Assembly: GCA_036500605.1 (NCBI GenBank)
Contig: DASYBU010000021.1
Location: forward strand, 272,947 to 336,946
Reading direction: 5' to 3'
Length of the DNA: 64,000 nucleotides
From: JAFALK01 sp036500605
Lineage (GTDB): Bacteria; Pseudomonadota; Gammaproteobacteria; Burkholderiales; Burkholderiaceae_C
Numbering within the stretch: the first letter of the stretch is position 1; each line of letters opens with the position of its first letter. Below the pieces are notes generated by a model that saw only the letters and a list, made by a program, of their open reading frames with translations, ran no database searches and was not told where the DNA came from. This document shows positions 28,016 to 35,802 of the stretch, piece by piece. The translations under genes were made by a program, and so were the position numbers.

Positions 28016-28259
28016 GCGATGCAATGGCTGCCACCACCGACAACAGCGCTGCCGCGCCGAGCGACGCCACGGCGAAGGCCGCCAGGCTCGATGGCCCGGC
28101 CACCAGCGGCGAGAGCAGCCAGCCCGCCAGCAGCGCGCCCAAGCCGCCTAACGCGATGTGCACCAGCACAAGCTCCCGCCTGCCCGTACGCAAAAGCATG
28201 CTGACCATCCAACCAATCAATCCTCCAACGAGAAGCCAGGCCATCAGATTGCCGATCAT
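27960..28259 (-). CDS. GlsB/YeaQ/YmgE-family stress membrane protein
   Basis: 99 residues. MIGNLMAWLLVGGLIGWMVSMLL, then HIALGGLGALLAGWLLSPL and a third helix AFAVASLGAAALLSVVAAI: the three-helix transglycosylase-associated (GlsB/YeaQ) pattern with Gly-rich helices. A strong GGAGG site lies eight bases before the ATG. Its last 56 bases overlap the end of the sensor kinase gene on the opposite strand. Members in other bacteria are induced under acid, osmotic or stationary-phase stress. The tail after the third helix (RRARLHGPPPHSAHRP) is longer than usual. Confidence 0.85.
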   Translation of the reverse strand: MIGNLMAWLLVGGLIGWMVSMLLRTGRRELVLVHIALGGLGALLAGWLLSPLVAGPSSLAAFAVASLGAAALLSVVAAIASLIRRARLHGPPPHSAHRP

Positions 28260-28328
28260 GAAGGGGACCTCCGAACACAGCTCGACGGCAAACGGTGTGC
28301 CCGCTCACCCTCACCGAGGGGAAGCCCC

Positions 28329-29801
28329 ATGAGCCATGTCCTGATCGTTGACGACGACGTCGACGCGGCGAGCATGCTGGCCGCCCTGGTCGCGGCCGAA
28401 GGCTTCACCGTCGCCTGCGTGCACCGTCTGTCAGACGCCCGTGCCCAGCTCGCCATGCAGCCGCCCGACCTCGTGCTGCTCGACCTGCACCTGCCCGACG
28501 GCAATGCGATGACGCTGTTCGATGATCCCGGCCTGCTCGCGCAATCGCAGGTCGTGCTGATCACCGGACACGCCAGCATCGAGACCTCGATCCAGGCCCT
28601 GCGCCTCGGCGTGGCCGACTACCTGATCAAGCCGCTCAAGCAGACGCAGCTCAAGGGCATCCTCTCGCGCGTGGTGCGGCCTTCGGTGATGCGAGCGGAG
28701 CTGGCCGATGTCGAGGCCGAATGGCAACGCAGCGGGCGCTTCGGCCATTTGTGGGGCCGCACGCCGACCATGCAACTGGTCTATCACCAGGTCGCCCGCG
28801 TGGCCGCTACGGCCGTCTCGGTGCTGATCACCGGCGAGAGCGGCACCGGCAAGGAAGTGGTGGCGCGCACGCTGCACGACCTGAGCCGCCGGCGCGGCCA
28901 GGCCTTCCTCGCGGTCAACTGCGGCGCGATCTCTCCGCACCTGATCGAGAGCGAAGTCTTCGGCCATGAGAAAGGCAGCTTCACCGGCGCCGAGCGCCAG
29001 CACCAGGGCTTCTTCGAGCGCGCCAACGGCGGCACGCTGTTCCTCGACGAGATCACCGAGATGCCGGCCGAGCTGCAGGTAAAACTGCTGCGCGTGCTCG
29101 AAACCGGCACCTACATGCGCGTGGGTTCCACGCAGGCGCAGGAGGCCGACGTGCGCATCGTCGCCGCCACCAACCGCGTGCCCGAACATGCGGTCGCCAC
29201 CGGCAAGCTGCGCGAGGATCTGCTCTACCGCCTGAACGTCTTCCCGATCGCCCTGCCTCCGCTGCGCGCCCGCCGCGACGACGTGCCGCTGCTCGCCGAG
29301 CAGTTCCTCGTCGATATCGGCCACAGCGAAGGCGGCCCCAAGCGCTTCACGCCCGCAGCGCTCACCAAGCTCGCCGCCTACAGCTGGCCCGGCAATGTGC
29401 GCGAGCTGCGCAACGTCGTGCAACGCAGTTATGTGATGAGCGACGGCGGCCAGATCACCGATGAATGGCTGCCCAGCGATACGCTGGATCGCAGCGTTAT
29501 GGGTGAGACGGCGGAGGGTGGCTCTGCTGCTGCTGCTACTGCTGTTTCAGCTGGGGCCTCGCCGTTCACCAACTCCTTGTCGTCGTCGTCGTTGTCATCA
29601 TCATCAGCACCGACCGTGACGATCACGGTCGGCAGCACGATGGCCGACGCCGAACGCCAGATCATCCTGGCGACGTTCGCGCATTTCAAGAACCAGCGGG
29701 AGAGAACGGCGTCGGCGCTGGGGATCAGCTTGAAGACGCTTTACAACCGGTTGAGGGAGTATGCGGAAAAGGGAGACGGGGCGGGACTGTCCAAGGATTG
29801 A
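28329..29801 (+). CDS. NtrC-type sigma-54-dependent response regulator
   Basis: 490 residues. Receiver domain: LIVDDDVDAA, phospho-acceptor Asp 52 in VLLDLHLPDG, KPLK lysine. AAA+ domain: GESGTGKE (Walker A ~168), ESEVFGHEKGSFTGAE (the L1 loop is GSFTGA rather than GAFTGA), GGTLFLDE (Walker B) and WPGNVRELRN. A Ser/Ala-rich linker (nt ~29520-29610) precedes a Fis-type helix-turn-helix (TASALGISLKTLYNRL). It activates sigma-54 promoters when phosphorylated, probably with the RpoN encoded at 21149 and by a kinase such as that at 25358. A GAGGGGA site precedes the ATG. Confidence 0.95.
   Translation: MSHVLIVDDDVDAASMLAALVAAEGFTVACVHRLSDARAQLAMQPPDLVLLDLHLPDGNAMTLFDDPGLLAQSQVVLITGHASIETSIQALRLGVADYLIKPLKQTQLKGILSRVVRPSVMRAELADVEAEWQRSGRFGHLWGRTPTMQLVYHQVARVAATAVSVLITGESGTGKEVVARTLHDLSRRRGQAFLAVNCGAISPHLIESEVFGHEKGSFTGAERQHQGFFERANGGTLFLDEITEMPAELQVKLLRVLETGTYMRVGSTQAQEADVRIVAATNRVPEHAVATGKLREDLLYRLNVFPIALPPLRARRDDVPLLAEQFLVDIGHSEGGPKRFTPAALTKLAAYSWPGNVRELRNVVQRSYVMSDGGQITDEWLPSDTLDRSVMGETAEGGSAAAATAVSAGASPFTNSLSSSSLSSSSAPTVTITVGSTMADAERQIILATFAHFKNQRERTASALGISLKTLYNRLREYAEKGDGAGLSKD
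29521..29610 (+). repeat. Triplet microsatellites encoding an Ala/Ser-rich linker
   Basis: Runs of GCT/GCA-like and TCG/TCA triplets encode Ala- and Ser-rich stretches (SSSSLSSSS) between the ATPase and DNA-binding domains. TCA codons are otherwise uncommon in this GC-rich sequence. Confidence 0.7.
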
Positions 29802-29844
29802 AGGCATGCGCAAAACCTGGCGCGTGTCCGACACCAAGCGACGA

Positions 29845-30186
29845 TCAGAGCATCGCGAGCAGTTCTGAGGCCACCGCCTCGAAAGAGGAGAACGCTTCCG
29901 CATATTCCACTTCCTCGCCCTCGTAGATGAGCGGCAAGAGGATGACTTTGATGTCGATGTCCTCGGACATCCGGGCAATCAAGCGATGCGCCTTGGAGAG
30001 GCAGGTGCCGCCGGCGAACACCAGTTGAATGCCGTCGTCGATCTTGCTCAGTTCGCCCTTTTTTAGCCCCTTGAAGTGCCCATGGGATACCTTGAGATTG
30101 CTCAACGCGGCTAGGACGTCCGTGACGTGAATGTCCTTCTCTGCAGTCTGCAGCGGCAAGCCCCCGAGATCCCCGCAACGGCACAA
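29845..30186 (-). pseudogene. Truncated nucleotidyltransferase of the AbiEii/AbiGii toxin family
   Basis: 113 codons, starting at a TTG with no good ribosome site. It contains AEKDIHVTDVLAALS and VFAGGTCLSKAHRLIARMSEDIDIKV, the nucleotidyltransferase core (GG-S and D-x-D metal residues) of AbiEii toxins. Full-length members have about 200 further residues, while here the frame stops 30 residues after SEDID. No AbiEi antitoxin is visible next to it. It looks like a decayed toxin-antitoxin or phage-defence gene, and a functional small protein is unlikely. Confidence 0.7.
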
Positions 30187-30462
30187 GCCTTTGCGTGATG
30201 CCAGCGCTCCGCGGGCACCTCACGGGAACACCGCTGACCGGCATCTCCGGCCGTCTTGCGACGGAATCCGTCCGAACCCGCATTCGCAGTCGATCAACAA
30301 GCAGCCCGGCCATCAAAAATGGTAGCGTGAGCATCGCTGCTCGCGCCTTGCATGGCGATCCAGCTCAGCCTCCGCCCGGGGCGCGAGGGGTTGGCCGTGT
30401 TCCTCGTAGACATCGAGGAAACCGGACACAAAGAACCACTAAACAACGCTTTGTCTTGTTCT
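30187..30462. other. Non-coding region between the AbiEii remnant and the TonB receptor
   Basis: No frame here shows a recognisable protein. It may be further debris of the AbiEii locus. The lower GC content near 30430-30540 suggests a promoter zone for the receptor gene. Confidence 0.4.
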
Positions 30463-30481
30463 GGCAACGTCAAGGGTTGCC
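30463..30481. promoter_or_regulatory. Inverted repeat GGCAAC-N7-GTTGCC upstream of the TonB receptor
   Basis: A perfect 6-base inverted repeat lies about 125 bases before the receptor start, in an AT-richer segment. It could be an operator or a weak hairpin. TTGACT (30493) and TATAGT (30511) nearby are only 12 bases apart, too close for a standard sigma-70 promoter. Confidence 0.4.
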
Positions 30482-30606
30482 ACCGATTTCTCTTGACTTC
30501 ATTGTGAATCTATAGTGAATTGGTTGCGCTACCATTTGCGCAACAAACACTAAACGACACACGTTCGTCAAAGTGGCCCTCAAGGGCCCGATTCAGGAGA
30601 CAAGAC

Positions 30607-33600
30607 ATGCGCAACATCCACCGGCCGCCCTGCGGCCAGTCCCTGCACGGCCGCAAGGTGGCGCTCGCCACCACCTTGCTGGCCGGCCTGATTTCCCAGG
30701 CTTATGCCCAGCAGGCAGCGGCCCCGGCCGGTGCGGCTTCGGCCCCCAGCAGCGCGGCAAGCCCGGCCAACACGCCCACCGCCGCCGAGGCCAAGCCGGC
30801 CACCAGAGCGCAGGCCAATGAGGAACTGCAGAAGGTCGTCGTAACCGGCATCCGCGGTGCCCTGCAGTCTTCGCAGTTCCTGAAGCAGAACGCCGACCAG
30901 ATCATCGATTCGGTGACGGCGACCGACATCAACGCCCTGCCCGACCGCAGCGTGACCGAGACCCTGCAGCGCATCAGCGGCGTCACGGTGGACCACTTCC
31001 TCGCCGACGATGATCCGGATCACCCGTCGGGCGAAGGCAGCGGCGTGCTGATTCGCGGCCTGCCCTATGTGGCCAGCCAGCTGAACGGCCGCGAGAGTTT
31101 CTCGGCCAACAATGGCCGCTCGCTCGGCTTCCAGGACGTGCCGGCCGAACTGATGGCCGGCGTGGACGTGTACAAGAACCCCTCCGCGGAAATCATCGAA
31201 GGCGGCATCGGCGGCACGGTCAACCTGCGCACGCGCATGCCTTTCGACAGCAAGGGCCGCGTGATGGCGTTCTCGCTCGGTGCCAACCGGGGCGACATGG
31301 CCAAGGAGACCAAGCCCTCGGCTTCGGCCCTGTACAGCAACCGCTGGAATACCCAGGCCGGCGAGTTCGGCGCGCTGGTCGACGTCGCGTATTCAAGACT
31401 GAGCACCCGCAGCGACGGCATCCAGACCAACCCCTACGTGCTGCAGCCCGCCAACAACCTCGGCGCCTGCCCGTGCGAGCCCACGTCGGCCGCCGGCTCC
31501 GGCTCGGTTGCCGTCCCGGGCGACATCAACTGGTCCGAGCAGCAGATGCAGCGCAAGCGCGTCGGCATGTACGGCGCCGTGCAATGGAAGCCGAACGACG
31601 ACCTGGAATTCTCCAGCCAGCTCTTCCGCTCCAACTACAAGCTGCAGTGGAACCAGCACTGGGTGCAGACCAACGAAAGCAACTACTACAACATGGTGCC
31701 GATGCCCGGCACCGCGTTCACCTACGGTGCCAACGGCGTCTTCCAGAACGGCACGATGTTGGCCAGTTCGTGGAAGGGTAGTCCTGGTGCAGCGCCGACG
31801 GTCAACCACGGGGACTATTCGGACGGGACTCCGCTCGGTGGCGCCAACTACTACGCCGACAACCGCCTCAACACGCAATCGACGAGCACGACCGACTGGT
31901 CGAACAACGTCAAGCTGCGCATCAACGACCGCTTGAAGGTGAGCGCCGATCTGCAGTTCGTCAGGTCCACCTCCGACACGCTGGACTTCTCGGTCTACAA
32001 CCAGTTCTTCATGCCGGCGTCCACGGTGAACGTGCAGGGTACGCCCAGCCTCGTGCTGACCAATCCGACGTACCTCTACACGCCCAACAAGGGCAGTGTC
32101 GTCACCACCGACCCGAACAGCCTGGCCGACCCGACGAACTACTATCTCGGCGCCGCGATGGACCACATCCAACGCGACACCGGCACGCAGAAAACGCTTC
32201 GACTCGACGGTGAATACGACATCGACGGCGCCTGGCTTCAGTCCGCCAAGTTCGGCGTGCGCGTGACCGACCGCGACGCGCACAGCAACAACACGAACAG
32301 CAGCTACAACTGGGGCCCGATCAGCCAGGTCTGGATGGGTGGCGCCACGCCCGCGACGCTGCAATGGATCACCAAGCTGCCGGCTGGCATGCAGCAGCAG
32401 TGGACGATGAGCAACTTCTATCACGGTGCCAACCTGCCGACCACGCTGTGGTTCCCGAGCATGTCGCTGGTGTCGAATTACGCGGCGGCCGCCAAGTTGC
32501 TGCAGCCGTATGAGATCGCCGCAGGCGGCTGGTGCCCGCAAGGCACCACCGACGGCTCCTGCACGCCCGGTTCGCCGATGAGCGACAACAGCATGAAGGA
32601 GAAGACGCAAGCCGTTTACGGTTCGCTTTATTTCGGCAATGACAGCGCGCTCGGCGTGCCGGTTGACGGCAACCTCGGCCTGCGCGTCGTGCACACCAGC
32701 GTGCATGCCAATGGCTCGGTCACGTTCCCGTCGAGCTCGTCCATCACCGGCGATTCCAGCTCCATCACGCCGGCTCAGATGGCGCTGTTCAACGTGCCCA
32801 CGCAGCCCATCGACGGCAGCACCAGCTACACCGATGTGCTGCCCAGCCTGAACCTGCGCTTCAAGCTGGCCAAGGACCTGCAGCTGCGCCTGGCCGCCTC
32901 CGAGGCCATGACGCGCCCGGACATCACCCAGCTCAACTCGTACATGAAGATCGGTTCGTCGTGGTCCGCGGCCTCGGGCCAGCAGGCCACCTTCGCCGGC
33001 TTCACCGCGGGAACGGGCGGCAATCCTGCCTTGAAGCCGATGCGGGCCAACCAGTTCGACCTGGCGCTCGAGTGGTACTTCTCGAAGACGGGTTCGCTGT
33101 ACGGCACGGCCTTCGAGAAGAAGATCAAGGACTACGTCACCACCGAAACCTCATCGCAAACCATCATGGGCCAACCCGTGGCCGTGACCGGTCCGGTGAA
33201 CGCCGGCGATGGCACCGTGAAGGGGCTTGAGGTCGGCTATCAGCAGTTCTTTGACTTCCTGCCGGGCTTCCTCAAGGGCTTCGGCGTGCAGGCCAACTAC
33301 ACCTACCTGCAAAGCAGCCTGATCAGCAACACGACCTCGTGCGACCCGAACCACGGCAATGGCTCGTGTGCTTCAGACTCCCTCGTCAAGAACCCCGCGT
33401 TGCCGATGGCAGGCCTGTCGCCGCACAGCTTCAACCTCATCGCGATGTACGAGAACTCGGACTGGTCCGCACGGCTGGCCTATTCATGGCGCAGCAAGTA
33501 CCTCATCACGTCTGAGGATTCCGGCGATACCTACCTGCCGATGTGGAACGCGGCAAGCGGCCAGCTGGATGGCTCGGTGTCCTATCACCTCACCAAGGAC

Positions 33601-33762
33601 ATGCAACTCGGCTTGCAGGCGAACAACCTGAACCGCGCCACCACGCGCGTGCTGATGGGACCGACGACCTACACCAACGGCTTCGTCGATCACAACCTGT
33701 ACACCCGCGCGATCTTCCAGAACGATCGCCGCTTTGAAGTGGTGTTCCGCGCGACGTTCTGA
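30607..33762 (+). CDS. TonB-dependent outer-membrane receptor
   Basis: 1,051 residues with a signal peptide ending at AYAQ. A low-complexity Ala/Pro region follows, then the TonB box-like LQKVVVTGIRGALQSSQ and the plug: ADQIIDSVTATDINALPDRSVTETLQRISGV, typical of the Caulobacter/Xanthomonas-type receptors for carbohydrates. Barrel: VEGGIGGTVNLRTRMP and the C-terminal strand ending RRFEVVFRATF with terminal Phe. It imports a large ligand using TonB energy. AGGAG lies eight bases before the ATG. It stands alone with its own terminator and has no uptake or degradation genes beside it, so the ligand cannot be inferred. Confidence 0.95.
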   Translation: MRNIHRPPCGQSLHGRKVALATTLLAGLISQAYAQQAAAPAGAASAPSSAASPANTPTAAEAKPATRAQANEELQKVVVTGIRGALQSSQFLKQNADQIIDSVTATDINALPDRSVTETLQRISGVTVDHFLADDDPDHPSGEGSGVLIRGLPYVASQLNGRESFSANNGRSLGFQDVPAELMAGVDVYKNPSAEIIEGGIGGTVNLRTRMPFDSKGRVMAFSLGANRGDMAKETKPSASALYSNRWNTQAGEFGALVDVAYSRLSTRSDGIQTNPYVLQPANNLGACPCEPTSAAGSGSVAVPGDINWSEQQMQRKRVGMYGAVQWKPNDDLEFSSQLFRSNYKLQWNQHWVQTNESNYYNMVPMPGTAFTYGANGVFQNGTMLASSWKGSPGAAPTVNHGDYSDGTPLGGANYYADNRLNTQSTSTTDWSNNVKLRINDRLKVSADLQFVRSTSDTLDFSVYNQFFMPASTVNVQGTPSLVLTNPTYLYTPNKGSVVTTDPNSLADPTNYYLGAAMDHIQRDTGTQKTLRLDGEYDIDGAWLQSAKFGVRVTDRDAHSNNTNSSYNWGPISQVWMGGATPATLQWITKLPAGMQQQWTMSNFYHGANLPTTLWFPSMSLVSNYAAAAKLLQPYEIAAGGWCPQGTTDGSCTPGSPMSDNSMKEKTQAVYGSLYFGNDSALGVPVDGNLGLRVVHTSVHANGSVTFPSSSSITGDSSSITPAQMALFNVPTQPIDGSTSYTDVLPSLNLRFKLAKDLQLRLAASEAMTRPDITQLNSYMKIGSSWSAASGQQATFAGFTAGTGGNPALKPMRANQFDLALEWYFSKTGSLYGTAFEKKIKDYVTTETSSQTIMGQPVAVTGPVNAGDGTVKGLEVGYQQFFDFLPGFLKGFGVQANYTYLQSSLISNTTSCDPNHGNGSCASDSLVKNPALPMAGLSPHSFNLIAMYENSDWSARLAYSWRSKYLITSEDSGDTYLPMWNAASGQLDGSVSYHLTKDMQLGLQANNLNRATTRVLMGPTTYTNGFVDHNLYTRAIFQNDRRFEVVFRATF

Positions 33763-33769
33763 TCTGGAA

Positions 33770-33798
33770 AGCGCCCGCTGCTTCCGGCAGCGGGCGCT
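33770..33798 (+). terminator. Strong hairpin terminator after the TonB receptor
   Basis: A perfect 12-base stem (AGCGCCCGCTGC with GCAGCGGGCGCT) and five-base loop begins eight bases after the stop. Only a weak T-rich stretch follows. Confidence 0.8.
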
Positions 33799-33867
33799 GT
33801 TCAAGACCTGCTGCGGCTTCGCTGGCACGTTCTGTGTCAGCTCCCCCGAGACCTGACTTCGGGCGGC

Positions 33868-34470
33868 CTATCCAAACAGCCTCTTCGCGATCCCCGCCAC
33901 ATGCTTCCCTTGGAAGCTGGCCATGCCCAGTTCCTGTGCGCTGGGCGTGCGCTCGCCCTTCCCGCCGGCAATCGTCGAAGCGCCATACGGACTGCCGCCC
34001 TTGATCTCATCAAGCCCCATCTGGCGTTGCTCGGAGTACGGAAGACCGACGACGATCATGCCGAGGTGGAATAGGGTCGGATGGAAGGTGAGGATGGTGC
34101 TCTCCTGGCCGCCGTGCTGCGTGGCGCTCGACGCGAAGACCGAACCGACCTTGCCGACGAGCGCGCCCGACATCCACAAGCCGCCGAGCTGGTCGAGAAA
34201 ATTCCGCATCTGGCCACTCATATTGCCGAAGCGCGTGGGCGTGCCGAAGAGGATCGCGTCGTAGTTGGCGAGCTCGGCCGGCTGAGCGATGGGCGCGGTT
34301 TGACCACCCTTCCCACCCGTGCTGGCGAAGACATCGGGCGGCACGGTCTCGGGCACTCGCTTGATGTCGACGCTGGCGCCGTCGACTTCGCGAACACCGT
34401 CGGCAATGGCGTTCGCCATCGCTTCGATGTGGCCGTAGTAGCTGTGATACAGGACGAGGACTTTTGCCAT
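33868..34470 (-). CDS. wrbA: NAD(P)H:quinone oxidoreductase WrbA
   Basis: 200 residues from the ATG at 34470 (MAKVLVLYHSYYGHIEAMA), with AGGAG seven bases before. Flavodoxin-like fold with the FMN phosphate loop (SYYGHIE), FGTPTRFGNMSGQMRNFLDQ and SSATQHGGQESTIL, all WrbA signatures. It reduces quinones by two electrons using NAD(P)H, protecting against oxidative stress; a cytoplasmic tetramer in known members. In E. coli wrbA belongs to the sigma-S regulon, and here it opens a group of stress genes. Length is normal for the family. Confidence 0.96.
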   Translation of the reverse strand: MAKVLVLYHSYYGHIEAMANAIADGVREVDGASVDIKRVPETVPPDVFASTGGKGGQTAPIAQPAELANYDAILFGTPTRFGNMSGQMRNFLDQLGGLWMSGALVGKVGSVFASSATQHGGQESTILTFHPTLFHLGMIVVGLPYSEQRQMGLDEIKGGSPYGASTIAGGKGERTPSAQELGMASFQGKHVAGIAKRLFG

Positions 34471-34531
34471 TTCAGCTCCTTGGTGAATGAGGTCAAGCCG
34501 GGGCACGGCTGCGTGCGCCGAGAGCTTACGC

Positions 34532-35062
34532 TCACCGCGGCGACAGGCCTACCGGATCGCGCTCCTCATCTTCGATATCGCCCGTCGTCGCGATCTCCTC
34601 GCGCCAGCGTTTGAGCATGTCTTCCATTTCGGTGGACAGCACCGCCTTGTTCACGCCGCAGTTGATGCTTTGCGCGGCCTCCAGCGCCTGCTGGATGCGC
34701 ACGGAGCGCAGGCCGGCGATGCCTTCAAGCGCACCGAGCACAACGATGTTCGCGGCCGGATCGAGCTTGCCTGCCTGCACCAGCTCGGCCAGATCGCGCA
34801 GCTTCTCGATCTCTTCGTAGATGAGCAGCGTGTCGACGCGGAGCTTGATGTCGCCTTCCTTCATGGCGGGCAGCAGCACCAGCTCTTCGAGCTTCCAGCC
34901 GAGCTCCAGCGCGAGCAGAAGGCGCTTCTGCGCAGCGGAACGTTGGACGGCATCGGCACCGAGGTAATCGTCAAAGCAGCGCTTGGTGGCTTGGTGCAAG
35001 CCGGACCAGAGAGCGTCCGCGTTGGGCTTGACCGGCGCTTGGGCGTAGGCGGCGGCGCTCAT
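34532..35062 (-). CDS. Hypothetical alpha-helical protein, possibly hemerythrin-like
   Basis: 176 residues, entirely helical in appearance. The segment AQKRLLLALELGWKLEELVLLPAM is reminiscent of hemerythrin HHE proteins (the pattern around EEEVLLPAL), but the iron-binding histidines are missing: only one His is present (LHQATKR). It may be a degenerate or structural relative. It overlaps the next small gene by ATGA. The function is not recognised. Confidence 0.7.
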   Translation of the reverse strand: MSAAAYAQAPVKPNADALWSGLHQATKRCFDDYLGADAVQRSAAQKRLLLALELGWKLEELVLLPAMKEGDIKLRVDTLLIYEEIEKLRDLAELVQAGKLDPAANIVVLGALEGIAGLRSVRIQQALEAAQSINCGVNKAVLSTEMEDMLKRWREEIATTGDIEDEERDPVGLSPR

Positions 35063-35283
35063 GATTTGCGCGGCTCGGGGCCGCCTTGACTGCCGATTTG
35101 GCTACCGGTCTCCGCAAGGGCGCCGCCCTCAGCTTCCCAGGTCGGCACGGCCGCCTTGGCGTGCTTGCCGGCAGCGAGCTTGTGTTGCAGTTGCCGCTGG
35201 CGGCGCGCTTCCGATTGCCAATGCCAGAGCGCCAGGCCGGTGAGGCCGAGGAACAGCGTGTGGATGTATTTGCTCGCAGCCAT
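35059..35283 (-). CDS. Small membrane-anchored hypothetical protein, 74 residues
   Basis: MAASKYIHTLFLGLTGLALWHW gives one hydrophobic N-terminal segment, then a basic Gln-rich stretch (EARRQRQLQHKLAAGKHAK) and a Gly-rich tail. AAGGAG lies seven bases before the ATG at 35283. It is coupled to the 176-residue gene downstream by ATGA, so the two probably act together. The family is not recognised. Confidence 0.65.
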   Translation of the reverse strand: MAASKYIHTLFLGLTGLALWHWQSEARRQRQLQHKLAAGKHAKAAVPTWEAEGGALAETGSQIGSQGGPEPRKS

Positions 35284-35395
35284 GCTGGGCTCCTTGTTCA
35301 TTCGGGAGGGATCTTCTTGCCGCCACGACGGCGGCGCATGGCTTGATATTGGCGGGCTCTTGCGCAATTGGACAGGTAAGGGAGCGCCGTCTCGC

Positions 35396-35415
35396 TGTAG
35401 GAGTTTTCTGTAGGA
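35396..35415. promoter_or_regulatory. Two TGTAGGA copies, 13 bases apart
   Basis: TGTAGGA at 35396-35402 and 35409-35415, core matches to the recurring 9-mer. They lie between two divergent small genes (35283 minus and 35563 plus), in a 279-base gap with no coding. Confidence 0.5.
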
Positions 35416-35562
35416 CGCGGCTGGAGTCCTAACGCGCTTGCGCGCTGACAGTTGCAGCGGCGCTTGGCCGACGTCGGCCGCCCGGCAAAAGAACGAAGCT
35501 TGAAGCGTGACAAGCCAACGAACGAGTTAGCTACTCAGTACATCAACAAGAAGGAGCTGATC

Positions 35563-35775
35563 ATGAGCAAAACAACATGCACACGCAGCGACAACCAGTT
35601 TGAAGTTCGCTTTGAGTCCCTGTTCATTCCCGGCCGCGCGCTGACCTTCCCCTGCGACGATCACGGCCAGGTGAACCTTGATGCCCTGCCCCCGCGCGCC
35701 AAGAACAACTACTTCTTCGCCCGCGCGATGGTCGGCAAGGATTTCTCGCCGCCGGCACTGTGCTGCCATCGTTGA
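35563..35775 (+). CDS. Small conserved hypothetical protein, 70 residues
   Basis: MSKTTCTRSDNQFEVRFESL with FIPGRALTFPCDDHGQVNLD and RAKNNYFFARAMVGKDFSPP. The pattern is one I associate with a short protein common in Burkholderiales, of unknown function. AAGGAG lies before the ATG. TGTAGGA motifs are 148-167 bases upstream, hinting at stress control. No membrane segment; three cysteines, two adjacent at the C-terminus. Confidence 0.75.
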   Translation: MSKTTCTRSDNQFEVRFESLFIPGRALTFPCDDHGQVNLDALPPRAKNNYFFARAMVGKDFSPPALCCHR

Positions 35776-35802
35776 GAAGTTTTCAGAAGTCCTTGGAAGT
35801 TC

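Noticed and set aside
30493..30516. TTGACT and TATAGT as a sigma-70 promoter for the TonB receptor
   Set aside because: The spacer is only 12 bases, outside the usual 16-18.
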